Shown here: positions 24,129 to 36,699 of the stretch, one piece after another
Layout: each line of letters begins with the position of its first letter
Position numbering within the stretch: position 1 is the first letter of the stretch
Assembly: GCA_022496185.1 (NCBI GenBank)
Contig: WTXG01000009.1
Span: 186,001-250,000, forward strand
Reading direction: 5' to 3'
Origin: Multifurca ochricompacta
Taxonomy: Eukaryota > Basidiomycota > Agaricomycetes > Russulales > Russulaceae
DNA: 64,000 nucleotides
Program-made: the position numbers and the translations under genes
The notes under the pieces: generated by a model
Seen by the model: only the letters and a program-made list of their open reading frames with translations
Told to the model about the DNA's origin: nothing
Databases searched by the model: none

Positions 24129-25876
24129 GTCTCTCTTCTCTTCTTATCTTCTTATTAGAGGAAAAGAACAGAAACCGATATTCACGTGCTAAATCAGACA
24201 TGGAGCGGCGAAAATTCGGGATTCCGTGTTGTTCATGTGTGCCCTCATATCACATATCATCATTTAGCTGTAAAATTAAGATGGGGTTCAACGCCGCGGG
24301 AAAGAGTCAATGTCAATGTAAATGGAGTAAGCTGTCCTCCACCCCCACAACTTCCTTGTAGGACAACTGGTGGTCCAATCATGGAGTCACGTCATGCGAG
24401 GTTTCTCCCTAGCCACGTCCTAATAATATGATGACCAGCTGCGTGGCAAGCAAAGGCAACAGTCTTAACGAGTCAGGGTATTTCCGAAGAACTTCTTAAG
24501 TTTAGAAAATTGGAGTCAGGGTGGTGTGGAGTGATTCCAGCAGATACTTGACATGAACACGTCAAATGCCCTCCTGCTTGTAGAAGGAGAAGGAGAAGAA
24601 GGAGAAGTAGAAGTACGCGATGATGAAGTGATAAAGTGACCCTGCGGCTGACTGTTGTTGCAATTCAATTATCTTAATTCTTGTACATATGTGTGCCATG
24701 AATAACTTATCTATCTCTTTCCTTTCCTCATAGCTCAGTTGACCGTCACGGCACGGCACAATTGGTTGACAGATTCAGGGTGCTTTCTCTTGTTCGTACT
24801 GTTATTTGAGATCGCGTAACATCACGCGTCACGGATCGACTAGAGTCACGGTGTCACGGGCACACGGCAATCCTCCTTCGATCACACCCGGCCTTTCTCC
24901 GTCTCCGTCCGGTCGAGCGGAGCAGAGCAGGAGCAGCAGAGCAGGAACAAAGGAGCAGGCACGCAACGCAACCTCAGGCCAGGATAACTTTCTTAGGGGA
25001 TGAAATGAAAGGATAGATAGTAGTATCCTCCACTCTCTATTTCGCAAGGCGCCACACCATTAACAAACTATGGCATAGGTTGTGGTCGTGAATAATCCCC
25101 GCCGACTTATTAACACTCTTGAGCGTTGAAAGCAAAAAGTCTCAGGTTGTACCGCCGATGGCGAGAAGGTAGAACAAGGGATTGTGACGATCTTGCTCGC
25201 TCTGGCTCCCATTAGATCCCGATCCTGGTCTTGGACGGACACATATTTAATGCCTACCTCACTTTGCAGGGTCAGACGGAAGTCTTTAGCAGGGCGGGGG
25301 AAGATGATGAGATGATGAGCTACTCAATCTATTCAATCGGCAAGAACACCCGCCATCTTTTATATATTGCCATAAGCCTTCAAACTAGGGGTTTGCTATC
25401 ACTATCGAGTGAACTGTCACCCCCCCAATATCAGTGTATACTTGTATACGTTAAGTAGGTAGGCTTGTTGATAATCGGTTGCGGTTGGCCCAACTCCTTC
25501 CATTTCATTTCATTCCATTCTTCCATCCATCCTCGGGCTCGGGTTGTTGTTGGTTTGTATGTCGTGTCACGTGCCAGTCTTTTATCACTTGGTGGTGGGT
25601 GTTCTATCGCTATCGTTCTTATATAATATTATCACCTTGGGGCCCCTATTAAATAAAATTAAATAGAATAGAGAATAAGAGAGAGTGTATGTGTGTATTG
25701 TGTATTGTGTATTGTGTATTGAGTGTGAGAAGTGAGGGTTAAACCAAGTAGGGATTAGCCTCCAAAGTTATCCCACGCCCAGTCGGCTACTCCTCGCTGC
25801 CACTTTAACTCGACAAGAAAATGAATAACTTTACCACTCAACCTTTCACCGCCATAGTGGCACCACCACTTTGGAA
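24129..25876. other. Spacer, promoter region of ADP1-like gene
   Basis: No supported gene on either strand. AG/GGAGAA-rich tract at about 24584-24612, a TGTGTATTG repeat at about 25687-25725, and a CACCACCACTTTG element just before the ADP1-like start. Confidence 0.4.
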
Positions 25877-28800
25877 ATGACAGGAAACCTCTGGACCATC
25901 CCCTGGCTACTTTTGGCGGCTTCTGCTCGCGCCCAGATCGCCTGCGAGAATTACGGTGTGACTGTCAATTCCTCTGCTTGCGCATGTCCTCCCGGGTTCG
26001 GTGGCGCAACCTGCTCTGCGCCAGCCTGCGGAGGCGACATATTCCAAAGCACTCAACGCTCCTTGGTATCCGGCGCATCTGCGACTTCGCTCGGCAACGT
26101 CTCTTCATCTACATGCCCATGTCCCGCTGGGTGGACAGGGACTGGCTGCAACGTTTGTCAGGCTCCAACTGTCTGCCAGACCTCGTTCACTTCTGCTGGT
26201 GGCAACGCCAGTAGTTTAATCAACTCAGATCAGACCGGTCTCAACGACACACTAACATGTAATACTGCCCCGAAGGTTTGGGCTGCCGGTGAGATGAGCT
26301 GTGATGTCATCGTACGTATATTACTCCTTTCACTCTCTCTTCGGAATTCAATTCTGTGTATTAATACCACTCAAAAGAATCCCACCCTACAAGGCGTATT
26401 TCCTCTCTCCTCAACCCTCACAATCCTCCGCACCCTAAACACCTCCCTGACCCCCCAACCCAACTCCACTTCATTCGGCCCCTCTGGTTCTGTGTACGCA
26501 CAGCTATGGTATGACGGCGTCGAACAGTTCTACTGCGCTGCCAGCGGATGCACTCAGAGCGTTTCTGGTGCAAGTGGTGCGACCTGGTCTTGCTCGGGCC
26601 TTCAATGTACATGTCGTCCCGGCGCGGCTTTCTGCGGCAGGGGAAATTTGAATCTGACGGCCGTCATCAATGGGCTTGATGGTGACCTAACAATAGCCTG
26701 TGATTCGCTTGCCGCCAATGGGACCGCGTCGTGCAGTTTCCAACAGTCCGTCCTGCAAGGTATATTTGGTTCCTCTGGGTTATCCCTGAGTGGATGTACC
26801 TTCGGTGAATGCGTTCTCCAGGGCGTCATCGACACTGGAAATGGCACCTCCAACAATTCAAATAGTGGTGGAGGCAACTCGCTCAGCGGTGGTGTCATTG
26901 CAGGCCTCGCGGTTGTCGGTGGGCTTGTTGTCTTGGCGCTCTTAGGTTTCTTCATTGGATGGTGGAGTCGGAGGAAGCAACGGCTTCGGGGCGCAGGATT
27001 CCTTGGAGAGGGCAAGGGGCGACATGGAGGCTTCGCAGTCGAATGGTCGGACGTATCGTATGTAGTCCCTCAGTCATACGGTAGTAAAGCATGGATAGGG
27101 TCAAGGGGTTCAAGAGGTCCGGGAGATGATAAAACTATCCTGGACGGGATCAGCGGTCGTGTGGAGCCAGGACAATTGTTGGGTGTTCTGGGGCCTAGCG
27201 GTACGCAGTTTCATCGGTTCGAAAGGAACACGCTCTGAGTATCTTTCAGGTGCTGGCAAGACGACGCTCATTGAGATTCTCGCAAACAAAAGCAAAAGCG
27301 GTTACACGTCCGGTAGTGTGCGCTTCCCTGGTGACCCTTCGCGTGATCCGCGCACACCGCGCATCGGTTTTGTTCCTCAACAAGATTTCCTTCCTGTAAT
27401 GCTCACCGTGTACGAGGCACTACTTTTCGCGGCGCGCCTCCGCCTTCCAGAATACGTCACCGATGCTGAAAAGCGTCAACGAGTCGAAGATGTGCTCGAG
27501 CAGCTGGGCCTCACTCACGTGCGAGACGCGCGCATTGGAGGGCAGTCATCTCATTCCCGCGGAATTAGTGGTGGAGAGATGCGACGGGTCAGTATTGGGG
27601 TCGAGCTTGTCGCGAGCCCAGATGTACTGATACTTGATGAACCCACATCTGGTATGTTTCCTTGCCATTGGCTCGTTCATATACCTGAACCTCTGCTCCC
27701 CCCTTTTTTTTTTTAGGCCTTGACTCCGTTTCCGCTGCCAAAGTCACTGCGGTTCTGCACGCCGTCGCGCACGATACTGAAACCCTACGGCCGTGATCGC
27801 GACCATCCATCAACCCAGTTCACAGATCTATCGAATCTTCGATCGGATCGTCCTTCTCGCCGGGGGGCGCGCTTTGTATGAAGGGCCAGGAGGATTTGCA
27901 CCGGCAGATCACTTTGCGGCGCAGGGTTCGCCTTGTGCTCCCGGGTACAACGTCGCGGACCATCTCCTTGATCTTGCGCACGCGCCGCCCGCACAGCGAG
28001 TCAGTCCTAGCCTGCACAAGGAGACCGGCGCCATCACCGAAGGGGCTATCAATGAGCACGGAATCACGTTGAAGAAACTCGCGAGGCCTAGGAGCGCAGC
28101 TGCGTTTTGACGCAGTTGGAGGTGCTCGCAGGGAGAGAGTGGAAAGTGCTACGACGGTTCGTGGGAGGGCCTCATCTTGGACGATGCCTATTTTCGATCT
28201 AGGTTGCCGTGTGCTGATACGTCAAACTCACAGAGATAAGACTTTCTTCCTGGCACACATCATTATATCCGCCTTGCTCGGCGTGTTCTGCGGCGGGCTA
28301 TATTGGCAAACGGGTGACTCCATCGCGGGATTCCAATCGCGCGTTGGTTGTCTTTTCTTCCTAGTGCGTTTCTCCTCCTTGTCCTGAGCGCTCTCCAATT
28401 TTACGCGGAAAGCTTTGTGTTTATTCTGGGCTAAATGACATGGGTGTGATACCCTGACAGGGCTCGTTGATCGCTTTTTCATCTTTGAGCGCGCTGTATA
28501 ACGTGCTCGAGACACGTGCGTTGTTCGTGCGCGAACGTTCGAACTCGTATTATAGGTTTGTGCTCTCCCCTCCTCATATATTGGTACCACCATAAACCGA
28601 ATTATCTGACGTCTAACTTAACGTGTTTGCGCGCGTGCCCTTTTACTTTTATTTTTCCAGCCCAATTGCCTGGTTGTTAGTCCGTTTCGTGTTCGATGTC
28701 GTGCCGTTACGCATTATTCCGACCATTGTGATATCTACTATGTGAGTATGGCGCAGTCAACCAAGCTGCCTTGACCTGATCTGACTTGGATTCTTGTGAC

Positions 28801-29503
28801 CTATGTGTAGTACATACTGGATGACAGGCCTTGCGCCGCACCCTGCCAATTTCTTCAAGTTTTTGCTAATTCTCGTGCTTTACACGATGTGTATGACACT
28901 CTTCGTAAGTGTATCATCTCTATCTCCCTTTGTTTTTTCTTTCTCATACCTCTTACCTCTTTCCCCTTCCCCCCTTCCCACTTGTCCCTCCCTCGTCTCT
29001 CTGTCTGGTTGTTGTCTTTCCAACAGAATTTCCTACTCGGCACAACCATCCCCGACGGTGGTCTCGCGCTCCTCCTGAGCGCTTTGAGCGCGTTATACCA
29101 AATGACTTTTGCGGGCTTCTTTGTCCACCTCAACTCGATACCCCAAGTGTTACGGTGGCTACAGTGGTTGTGTCCGCTCAAGTATACCCTCGAGGCGTTA
29201 TCGGTCAACGAGGTCAACGCGGGACTCCAGATACGAGATACCCTACAAGGTGTACCCGTGAGCGTTTCTGCGTCGCTCATCATGCACCTAGTACGTGTTT
29301 CCCCCTCCCCCCCCTCCTTTCTTCCCCTCCGCCGCCAAACACTCTACTTGACCCTGACTAACATTGATTCGTCTAATTTTTAGTTGTTTGGATTTGACTC
29401 AAACAATTATTATCGTGATGTGCTCGTGCTGTTCGCATTCAATGCGGGATTAGGCGCCAGCGTTGTCATGGTCGTGTGGATCTGGGTGCGGGAGACGCGA
29501 TGA
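25877..29503 (+). CDS. ADP1: ADP1-like ABC transporter (ABCG half-size with EGF-like ectodomain)
   Basis: Integral membrane ATPase of the ABCG family; yeast ADP1 is the nearest type, substrate unknown. Signal peptide (MTGNLWTIPWLLLAASARA) and Cys-rich EGF-like ectodomain (CACPPGFGGATC, CPCPAGWTGTGC, later CTCRPGAAFC), then a TM segment around GGVIAGLAVVGGLVVLALLG. The nucleotide-binding domain has Walker A GPSGAGKTTL, signature ISGGEMRRVSIG, Walker B VLILDEPTSGLD and the switch-region IATIHQPSS. The C-terminal permease has segments such as FLAHIIISALLGVFCGGLYW and a final helix ending VWIWVRETR. Introns: 26312-26377, 27201-27249, 27652-27716, 28157-28233, then about five more near 28365-28461, 28557-28660, 28742-28810, 28904-29026 and 29291-29383. 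One base is missing at 27780-27785 (gives ENPTAVIATIHQ) and one at the T run 28105-28108 (gives AAFLTQLEVLAGREW). Confidence 0.9.
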
Positions 29504-29735
29504 CTGACGACCGGGGCACGACGGAAGCCAAATCAAAATAATTATAACTTCTCTCTTTCCCTTCCCTCGCGAATCACATTCTCTACCCCCCCCCCTTTTT
29601 TTTTTCCTTTGCCACTCGGAGTTTAGAGTCATGGATCTACCGACGATATATATTATCATATGAGCAGCGATCCTTCAGATCTAATCCGCATCTGCCGTAA
29701 CTAAAGGATAACAAGTGAAGTAAGAGTGTGCGTCA

Positions 29736-30919
<1,184 letters not shown>

Positions 30920-31372
30920 TTTCTATAAACTGTGAATAGATGGACGGTGGTGGTGGTGGCGGTAGGGTAGTGGTGGTGACTTGAAGAGTTGAGTACTTTT
31001 GATGCAGTCGAACCTCAAAACCACCTCGAAATTCCGAACGGCGAACGGATAACGGATTTTGTGCGGCAAGGCCCGATTCGGTCCGACTTTAATTTTATTT
31101 TGACCCACTGTTAACGGTAAAACGAATTGAATTCGATTAGAATAGAAGTGAAGGAGGGAAGGAGGGAAGGAAGGAAGGAGAAAAATAATAAATGTGTGTG
31201 TTGAATGTGGTGTGAATGAATGTGAACGTGTGTGTGTAGTAGTAAAGAATAAGTAGGTTGTGTTGTGACCACACAATAATTTTAGCTACGTGTCACGACT
31301 GGACTGACAACTACACCTCCATCATCATATCATTAAACCTTCACCTTATAGCGGACCAGATACACATAGAGT
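30920..31372. promoter_or_regulatory. Divergent promoter of ADK1 and WBP1
   Basis: 453 bp between two divergent start codons. Contains GGT/TGG and AAGGAGGG repe­titions (about 31150-31180) and TG-rich tracts. No TATA box is convincing; individual elements cannot be assigned by eye. Confidence 0.5.
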
Positions 31373-32931
31373 ATGCTGCCGTCTATTGGTTTAATCTCCT
31401 TCTCGCTTTTCAGCTTCTTCATTTCTGCTCAGGCAAAGTCAAGTACTGGCAACTCAGTACTTGTCTTACTCCAACCTGACTTGAGTCGCGACAATTTCAC
31501 CATCTTCTTTGACAACTTACAAAGTAAGTTTGGGTTCCCCGTATTGGGTTGCAATTAGTATTGAAAATGTCATTCAGAACGAGGCTATGACCTGACCTTT
31601 CGCTCACCCAAAGCTGAGACACCACGTATCTTCGAAGATGACATCCCGACATTTAATCACATAATTTTCTTTGCTCCGGACACAAAATGTAAGGGGTCCA
31701 TACGTGGATTCGTTCGTCTGACTGAATCCTTTTAGCCTTTTCCCAGGACATTTCCCCACAGTCCCTCGTCGCTGCGCTTAACGAAGGCACCAACCTAATC
31801 GTCGCCCTCTCCTCAACGCAGTCTCCAATCTTTACTCTCGCCTCAGAGTTTTCTTTAGTCCTTCCACCTCCTGGTACCCCCCTCGTTTCCCATTTCCCTT
31901 CGCGGGACACACCCCCTGGCATAATTCCGGTCTCTGTTCCCTCAGAGCATCCCTTCCTGACACCTAACACTCCCCCCGTGTGGTTCTCTGGCATCCCCTT
32001 TGCACATGGCACCAACCCACTATTGGTTCCCATTCTCCACGCGCCGGCTGAAAGCTTCGCGTCAGACGCTGATTCGGACGCAGGTGCTGATGCCATCTGG
32101 GACGCTTCCGAACGCGGCGGGGAGGGACTCTGGGCGGGCAGTGCGATGGGTATTGTGACAGGTTTCCAAACGCGTGATATAAGTTCACGCGTTACCTGGG
32201 TCGGGGGTGTTGAACTCTTTTCCGACGCGTATGCGAACAAGCCACTCCCTTCGTGCGTGAAACCGATTTCTACTCTTTCTACATCTGACTGATTGCACCA
32301 TCTGCAGCGGCGAGAAGTCTGGAAATGAACAGTTTGTGCGTGATATCACCGCTTGGACGTTCCAAGAGAATCTGGTTCTCCGCATCGATAGCACAAATCA
32401 TCACCTCGTGAATGAGACTTCGCCACGCGAGTCGTATACCATCAACGAAAATATTGTGTGTCACCCTCAAACAAGTCAATCAAATTGTAATATGCTGACT
32501 CGCTTCCTTCTATCAAGGGTTTCGAGGCGCACATCTCCAGGTACGACCCCGAGTACGGATGGGCACCCTACTCTGGTCTACATGACCTGCAGGTTGAGTT
32601 CACGATGCTCGACCCGCACCTTCGCACCGCCCTCCGCCCCGTCTCAGGCAAACCTGGCCTGTACGGATCAACGTTCCGCGTTCCCGACCGCCACGGGGTG
32701 TTCAAATTCGTCGTCGACTATCGCAGACGTGGTTGGACGACACTCAAGACGACCACGACGGTGCCGGTGGTTCCACCCCGACACGACGGTTATCCACGGT
32801 TCTTGAGCGCCGCGTGGCCCTACTACGTAGGTGCGATCAGCACGAGCATCGGTTTTCTCGTATTTGCGGCGGTGTGGCTGGCGGGAGATGACAAGGAAGC
32901 TAAGAAGGGTAAAAGCAAGAAGGTGGAATGA
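31373..32931 (+). CDS. WBP1: Oligosaccharyltransferase subunit Wbp1 (OST48/DDOST)
   Basis: Essential subunit of the ER oligosaccharyltransferase, which transfers the Glc3Man9GlcNAc2 glycan to Asn. Exons 31373-31523, 31578-31688, 31736-32252, 32308-32455, 32518-32931, all joining in phase with GT..AG introns of 47-62 bp. Signal peptide MLPSIGLISFSLFSFFISAQ, then family segments: LVLLQPDLSRDNFTIFFDNL, KRGYDLTFRSPKAETPRIFE, IPTFNHIIFFAPDTKSFSQD, WTFQENLVLRIDS, FEAHISRYDPEYGWAPYSGL, QVEFTMLDPHLRTAL and YGSTFRVPDRHGVFKFVVDY. One TM helix near the C-terminus (PYYVGAISTSIGFLVFAAVW) and a short lysine-rich cytosolic tail ending KKVE, a dilysine (KKXX) ER-retrieval signal. Intact reading frame. Confidence 0.95.
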
Positions 32932-33519
32932 AAAAAAATAGTTGTAGTAGGTCGGCGCTTGCTACTTCTTGTAAGCCCCCCCCTCCTTCCCCCTTTAATA
33001 CGAGCTTCACGGCTATGTTCCGGTTTTTTTATTTATGTTCTGAGCCTTAATCTCGCTTGGTGTGCGGTGCAGCGTACGCATATTCCTTGCACAACGGAGG
33101 CGGGTTGTGAAAACGTTCATTGCTGTTAAGGTGTTCGAAAGAAAGGGCCTTGAAGTTCTATACTAAGACAGGCCACAAGTAGCAGACAAACATGGCCTTC
33201 GGGCTCTCCAGATAAACTTAACAAGCACGGTAGTTGTTCGACGCATAGCGATGAAGATCATGCCGCATTAGATAATTCGATAAATTGCCCAACCTAATCC
33301 CACCTGCCAATCCTTCCTTATGCACGTTGCACGTTGCACGTCCGTCCTCGTATGCAACCTGCTGCATAGTTCTACATGACATAAAAACGTTCTCTGAGAC
33401 TGTGGTGGGTGCTCGATAACCCATGAATCAGTCCACATCATTGTCCATACAATAAGTCCACCACGCCCATGCACGAAAAATGTGGCCTTGTTACATTAAA
33501 ATAGACGGTTCATTTCCTC
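32932..33519. other. 3' flank of WBP1, no gene seen
   Basis: Short T- and C-runs follow the WBP1 stop; no conserved coding segment is visible. Confidence 0.4.
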
Positions 33520-34793
33520 TAGAATCTGGGATTTAACATCCCTGAACATCTTTCACGAAGAAATTTGAGAACCGAACAAATCGGATTTCTCAAAGAATCA
33601 GGCTGGGAGCTGGGAAATGTGGAGTGAGCGGCACTTCCTGCATCTTCTAGTTGCCTGCCTTTCTCGAGCTGGAGGGCCGGATTCTGGTCACATTGGATCG
33701 CAAAGATCTCCATAAGTTCTCGAACCACAGGCGGGTGAACGGGTGAAGAGGCGTTACGCGCGCGGCCATTTCTCCCCGAGAATACCTTGCCACGTGCGTA
33801 TGTATGTTTCGTCCAACATGGCAAGCAGTTTGTCCTAGACGCGCTCAAGGTTTGCCAGGAGTACATTGACGCAGCGTGTTCTTCAGTTCCCACCTAAGCC
33901 TGAACCGTAGCTTAAGCAACAACGAATGGGGTGTATTGGCGGAGAGGTTTGGCCCTTTCATACCATCAGCTTTTTCGAGAGCAGCACAGTACGAATAGCG
34001 TGTTCGACCCAACTTGGAATGCATGAACACAAGTTCGACCAGGGCAAACTGTTAAGGCCCTCTACAAAGTCAAGGACCTTCTCCCGTGCAGAGGGAGTCA
34101 AATGGGTGTTTGGGTATTCTGTTTAATCGCGGTTTGCCGACGGACAGTGACCACGTCTTACTGAACATCTGGTAAGTGCATCTTCAGTTGGCAGTTGCGC
34201 ACCGCCATGGTGTATGGAGTATAAACTAGAAATGATGGCCCCAACAGTCGTTAGAATGTTGAATTGTAAGAGAAACTGAGAAGGCCCTGTTTTTCGGTAT
34301 TTTTGAAGTCAAAATCTAATTGCGCTTTCAAAGCTGGTCCGATCTCTATCATATGTGAGGCCTTGAGGTCCTGGATAAGTGCAGAGCTGGTCGACGACAT
34401 GGCTGGTGTGTTACGTACCAAGGAATATTCTTTCCTGAACCCATATATTGCCATTAGAATCCTGTCCTCGATAATTCCTCAAGCAGTTACAAGTCAACTT
34501 CAAGTTGACGGCCGTTTTCAGAGGCGATCAGCCGTTGAAAAGTCTACGAGCCGTCTGCAGAGTGAATAAATACTTGGAGCCCCATTAGGATCCACAGTAT
34601 AGGTCAGATTCTCGAAGCGAGCAGCTGCGCTTGACCAGTCTATTTTGATTATTGACGTAGACCCAAGATACTAATTATACGTTCGGGTTCGGGTGAACGC
34701 AGCCCGTTGTTTTCACTAATAGGGCTTACCTGCAATAGAACAAAGACCCCACCGGAAAGAAATGCGAGAAATTTGGCCCCTAGTGAATTGCAT
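33520..34793 (-). CDS. Unidentified multi-exon gene or decaying gene (coding-like traces)
   Basis: I do not recognise a family. From the ATG at 34793 (MQFTRGQISRISFRWGLCSI) a normal intron (donor GTAAGC, acceptor AATAG before ACTGG) leads in frame into DWSSAAARFENLTYTVDPNG, then APSIYSLCRRLVDFSTADR. A frame break (around 34528) is followed by TAVNLKLTCNCLRNYRGQDS. Further down, THLTPSAREKVLDFVEGLNS and IPSWVEHAIRTVLLSKKLM read as coding, and then LLAMLDETYIRTWQGILGEK in yet another frame. Exon joins between these blocks are not clear and at least one in-frame stop remains. It sits head-to-tail behind the HNH-nuclease gene. Could be a real gene with small exons plus missing bases, or a pseudogene. 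Boundaries approximate. Confidence 0.3.
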
Positions 34794-34912
34794 TTACTGT
34801 AACACTTTAGACTTTATTTATTTACAAAGTCTCACGCCGTGCATCACATGATATGCAGTCCCATTTGTTACGCTCCACTACTGATCGTAGGTACATTCAG
34901 CTCCTCTTCACT

Positions 34913-35800
34913 TCAACACTGGTTTATAAACGTCGTCAAGGCTGATTTCTCTGCGCTGTCGACAGTCAGGCTGTAAAAATGCTTTACGGTTATCCATGCC
35001 TGTATGTATTCGCAATGAAAGCTTGCTAGTGGGGGCATCCAAAGGGCAGGGTCCCTGTCACCTAGCCCAAACGGTGTGACGCTCTCAACCATGTGTCACC
35101 TCAAGTATCACTTACCTTTGGATTGATTCAGGTTATCCGTGACTGCAACCAACTGCGGCCTTGTCAGGTCGTTAGCAAATGCCTCCCGCTGGGCAGGTGT
35201 CCAGTTCCTTGCGCCTGATACCCATGCCTAGGCGGACAGTTTCACCCTTCACGAGCACTATGATATTGTTTTCAACTAGGCTCACCTCTTTGAGCGGAAC
35301 GAGGTGGTCGATATCAAGATCGCTCGCGAGATTCGTCGGAACGTTGTCATATGGCGATACCCAGCTTCCCGAAATTGCACTGCACGCGCTGTCCGTAACG
35401 ACATTGGTCCCATCTCTGATGAGAACGGCTGCGTTCGTTAGGACCAGACGGCCTTCACGGAAGGAAACCGCTCACTTTCCCTCGTATCACAGGTACCAGA
35501 AACTAATGATGCAATCGTGCGGTCGGTCAGTCTACGGTAGCATCGAATTCTAGATCTACTGACTGATGTCCCAGGTCTTGAACAAGCTCCTGGCGTATGC
35601 TGGCACGTTCGAGTCCACTGCCACTGTCACTGGAAGGAGCTTGTAAATTAATTTCAAGGGTTCTCCATCAACAAAACCGCACGTTCGCTGAGAAATATCT
35701 TTGCTGTCGCGACGTCAACTGGGGTCGGCAACGCTCGCTTGAGCGGCTGTGCCACCGCCAACAACCCCATGGAAAGGGTGACTAGCGAGACGTAGATCAT
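34913..35800 (-). CDS. Secreted HNH-like nuclease (GmrSD C-terminal/DUF1524 type), six exons
   Basis: Predicted extracellular protein with the HNH-type metal nuclease fold common in secreted fungal proteins; the activity is inferred. Six exons join in phase with no stop: 35800-35683, 35629-35564, 35502-35476 (27 nt), 35428-35286, 35227-35116, 35061-34913; 204 residues. Signal peptide (MIYVSLVTLSMGLLAVAQPL) and KR, then PTPVDVATAKIFLSELTVAV, YARSLFKTWDIISGTCDTRE, VLIRDGTNVVTDSACSAISG, SWVSPYDN and the catalytic-type segment SDLDIDHLVPLKEAW (D-x-D-H). Then NWTPAQREAFANDL, QLVAVTDNLNQSKGDRDP, WMPPLASFHCEYIQAW and a C-terminal FINQC. Cysteines suggest disulfides outside the cell. The largest exon is only 149 nt, so ORF-length filters miss the gene. 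Confidence 0.88.
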
Positions 35801-36157
35801 TTCGGTGCAAAGGTGTTATTGACCTTCCGAGTCCTCTGGGCTGCTGCATAGGATCTTATATATTTTTCAGAACGGATCGCTCAAGGTACGGAAGAGGCAT
35901 TGCAACGTCGGTCATGCGCATGCACTTCACATAGATAGCTGAGGATGCATGTGGAGAGCGCGTATTTTCATGGGGCCACATGAAACTGTCGTACAGATAA
36001 TCATGCATCATACATTGAAATGCACCAAAAGCAAAGGGAACACGAGAAACCCCGAGCTAATATACACAGGACTAGGACGATTATCGTACTTGAACCGAGA
36101 AAACGGGTCATTCAGAAACTCTAGACACAATGGGTAACGTGGGAGCTTTCTCACTGT

Positions 36158-36290
36158 CCTCGTATGAAGACACCTTCGGGATCGCACGCCAAGCTCTAAG
36201 GCTTTGCTGCCACATTCAGTACTAGCCTCGTATGAAGACACCTTCGAGATCGCACGCCAAGCTCTCTCTCCATGCGCATTCAGTACTAGC
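36158..36290. repeat. Tandem duplication, two copies of about 66 bp
   Basis: 36158-36225 and 36226-36290 share the start CCTCGTATGAAGACACCTTC and the end CATTCAGTACTAG with a few substitutions and a 3-base length difference. The unit is not a multiple of a codon pattern that I can link to a gene. Confidence 0.85.
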
Positions 36291-36699
36291 TGTTGCCACC
36301 GCGCTTGACCCAGCACTTCCCCATCACTGCCTCTCTGCTGAAAGGGGTCCTCTGTGACTGGGAAAATGTACGACCGATGGGCTGAACGTCCGCCATAACG
36401 TTGGACAGTCCTACTGGGTTCGGAGAAATTTCGCTTGAGAACAGATGCGTTCAGTCTGAATGGTGCGTTGTACGAGGGATCTTGCGACCGAAGGCTGCAT
36501 TGGGCCCTCGAGAATGCACAATGCCTGGGGTGAGGACTGGGGGGGGGGGAGAATGTGTGGAGTCGGTGCACTCCATGTGGAAGGGATACTCCCAGTGGCG
36601 GAGTGAAATGAAAATAAACTGGATGCCGCCGTTTGCGCACGGTCTGAACATGTCTGTCATGGTTGCAAATCATCTTTGAGTGTTGTCGTAGATACAGGG

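Noticed and set aside
28855..29283. 142-codon minus-strand frame inside the ADP1-like gene
   Set aside because: Spans an intron and two exons of the ABC transporter on the other strand; shadow frame.
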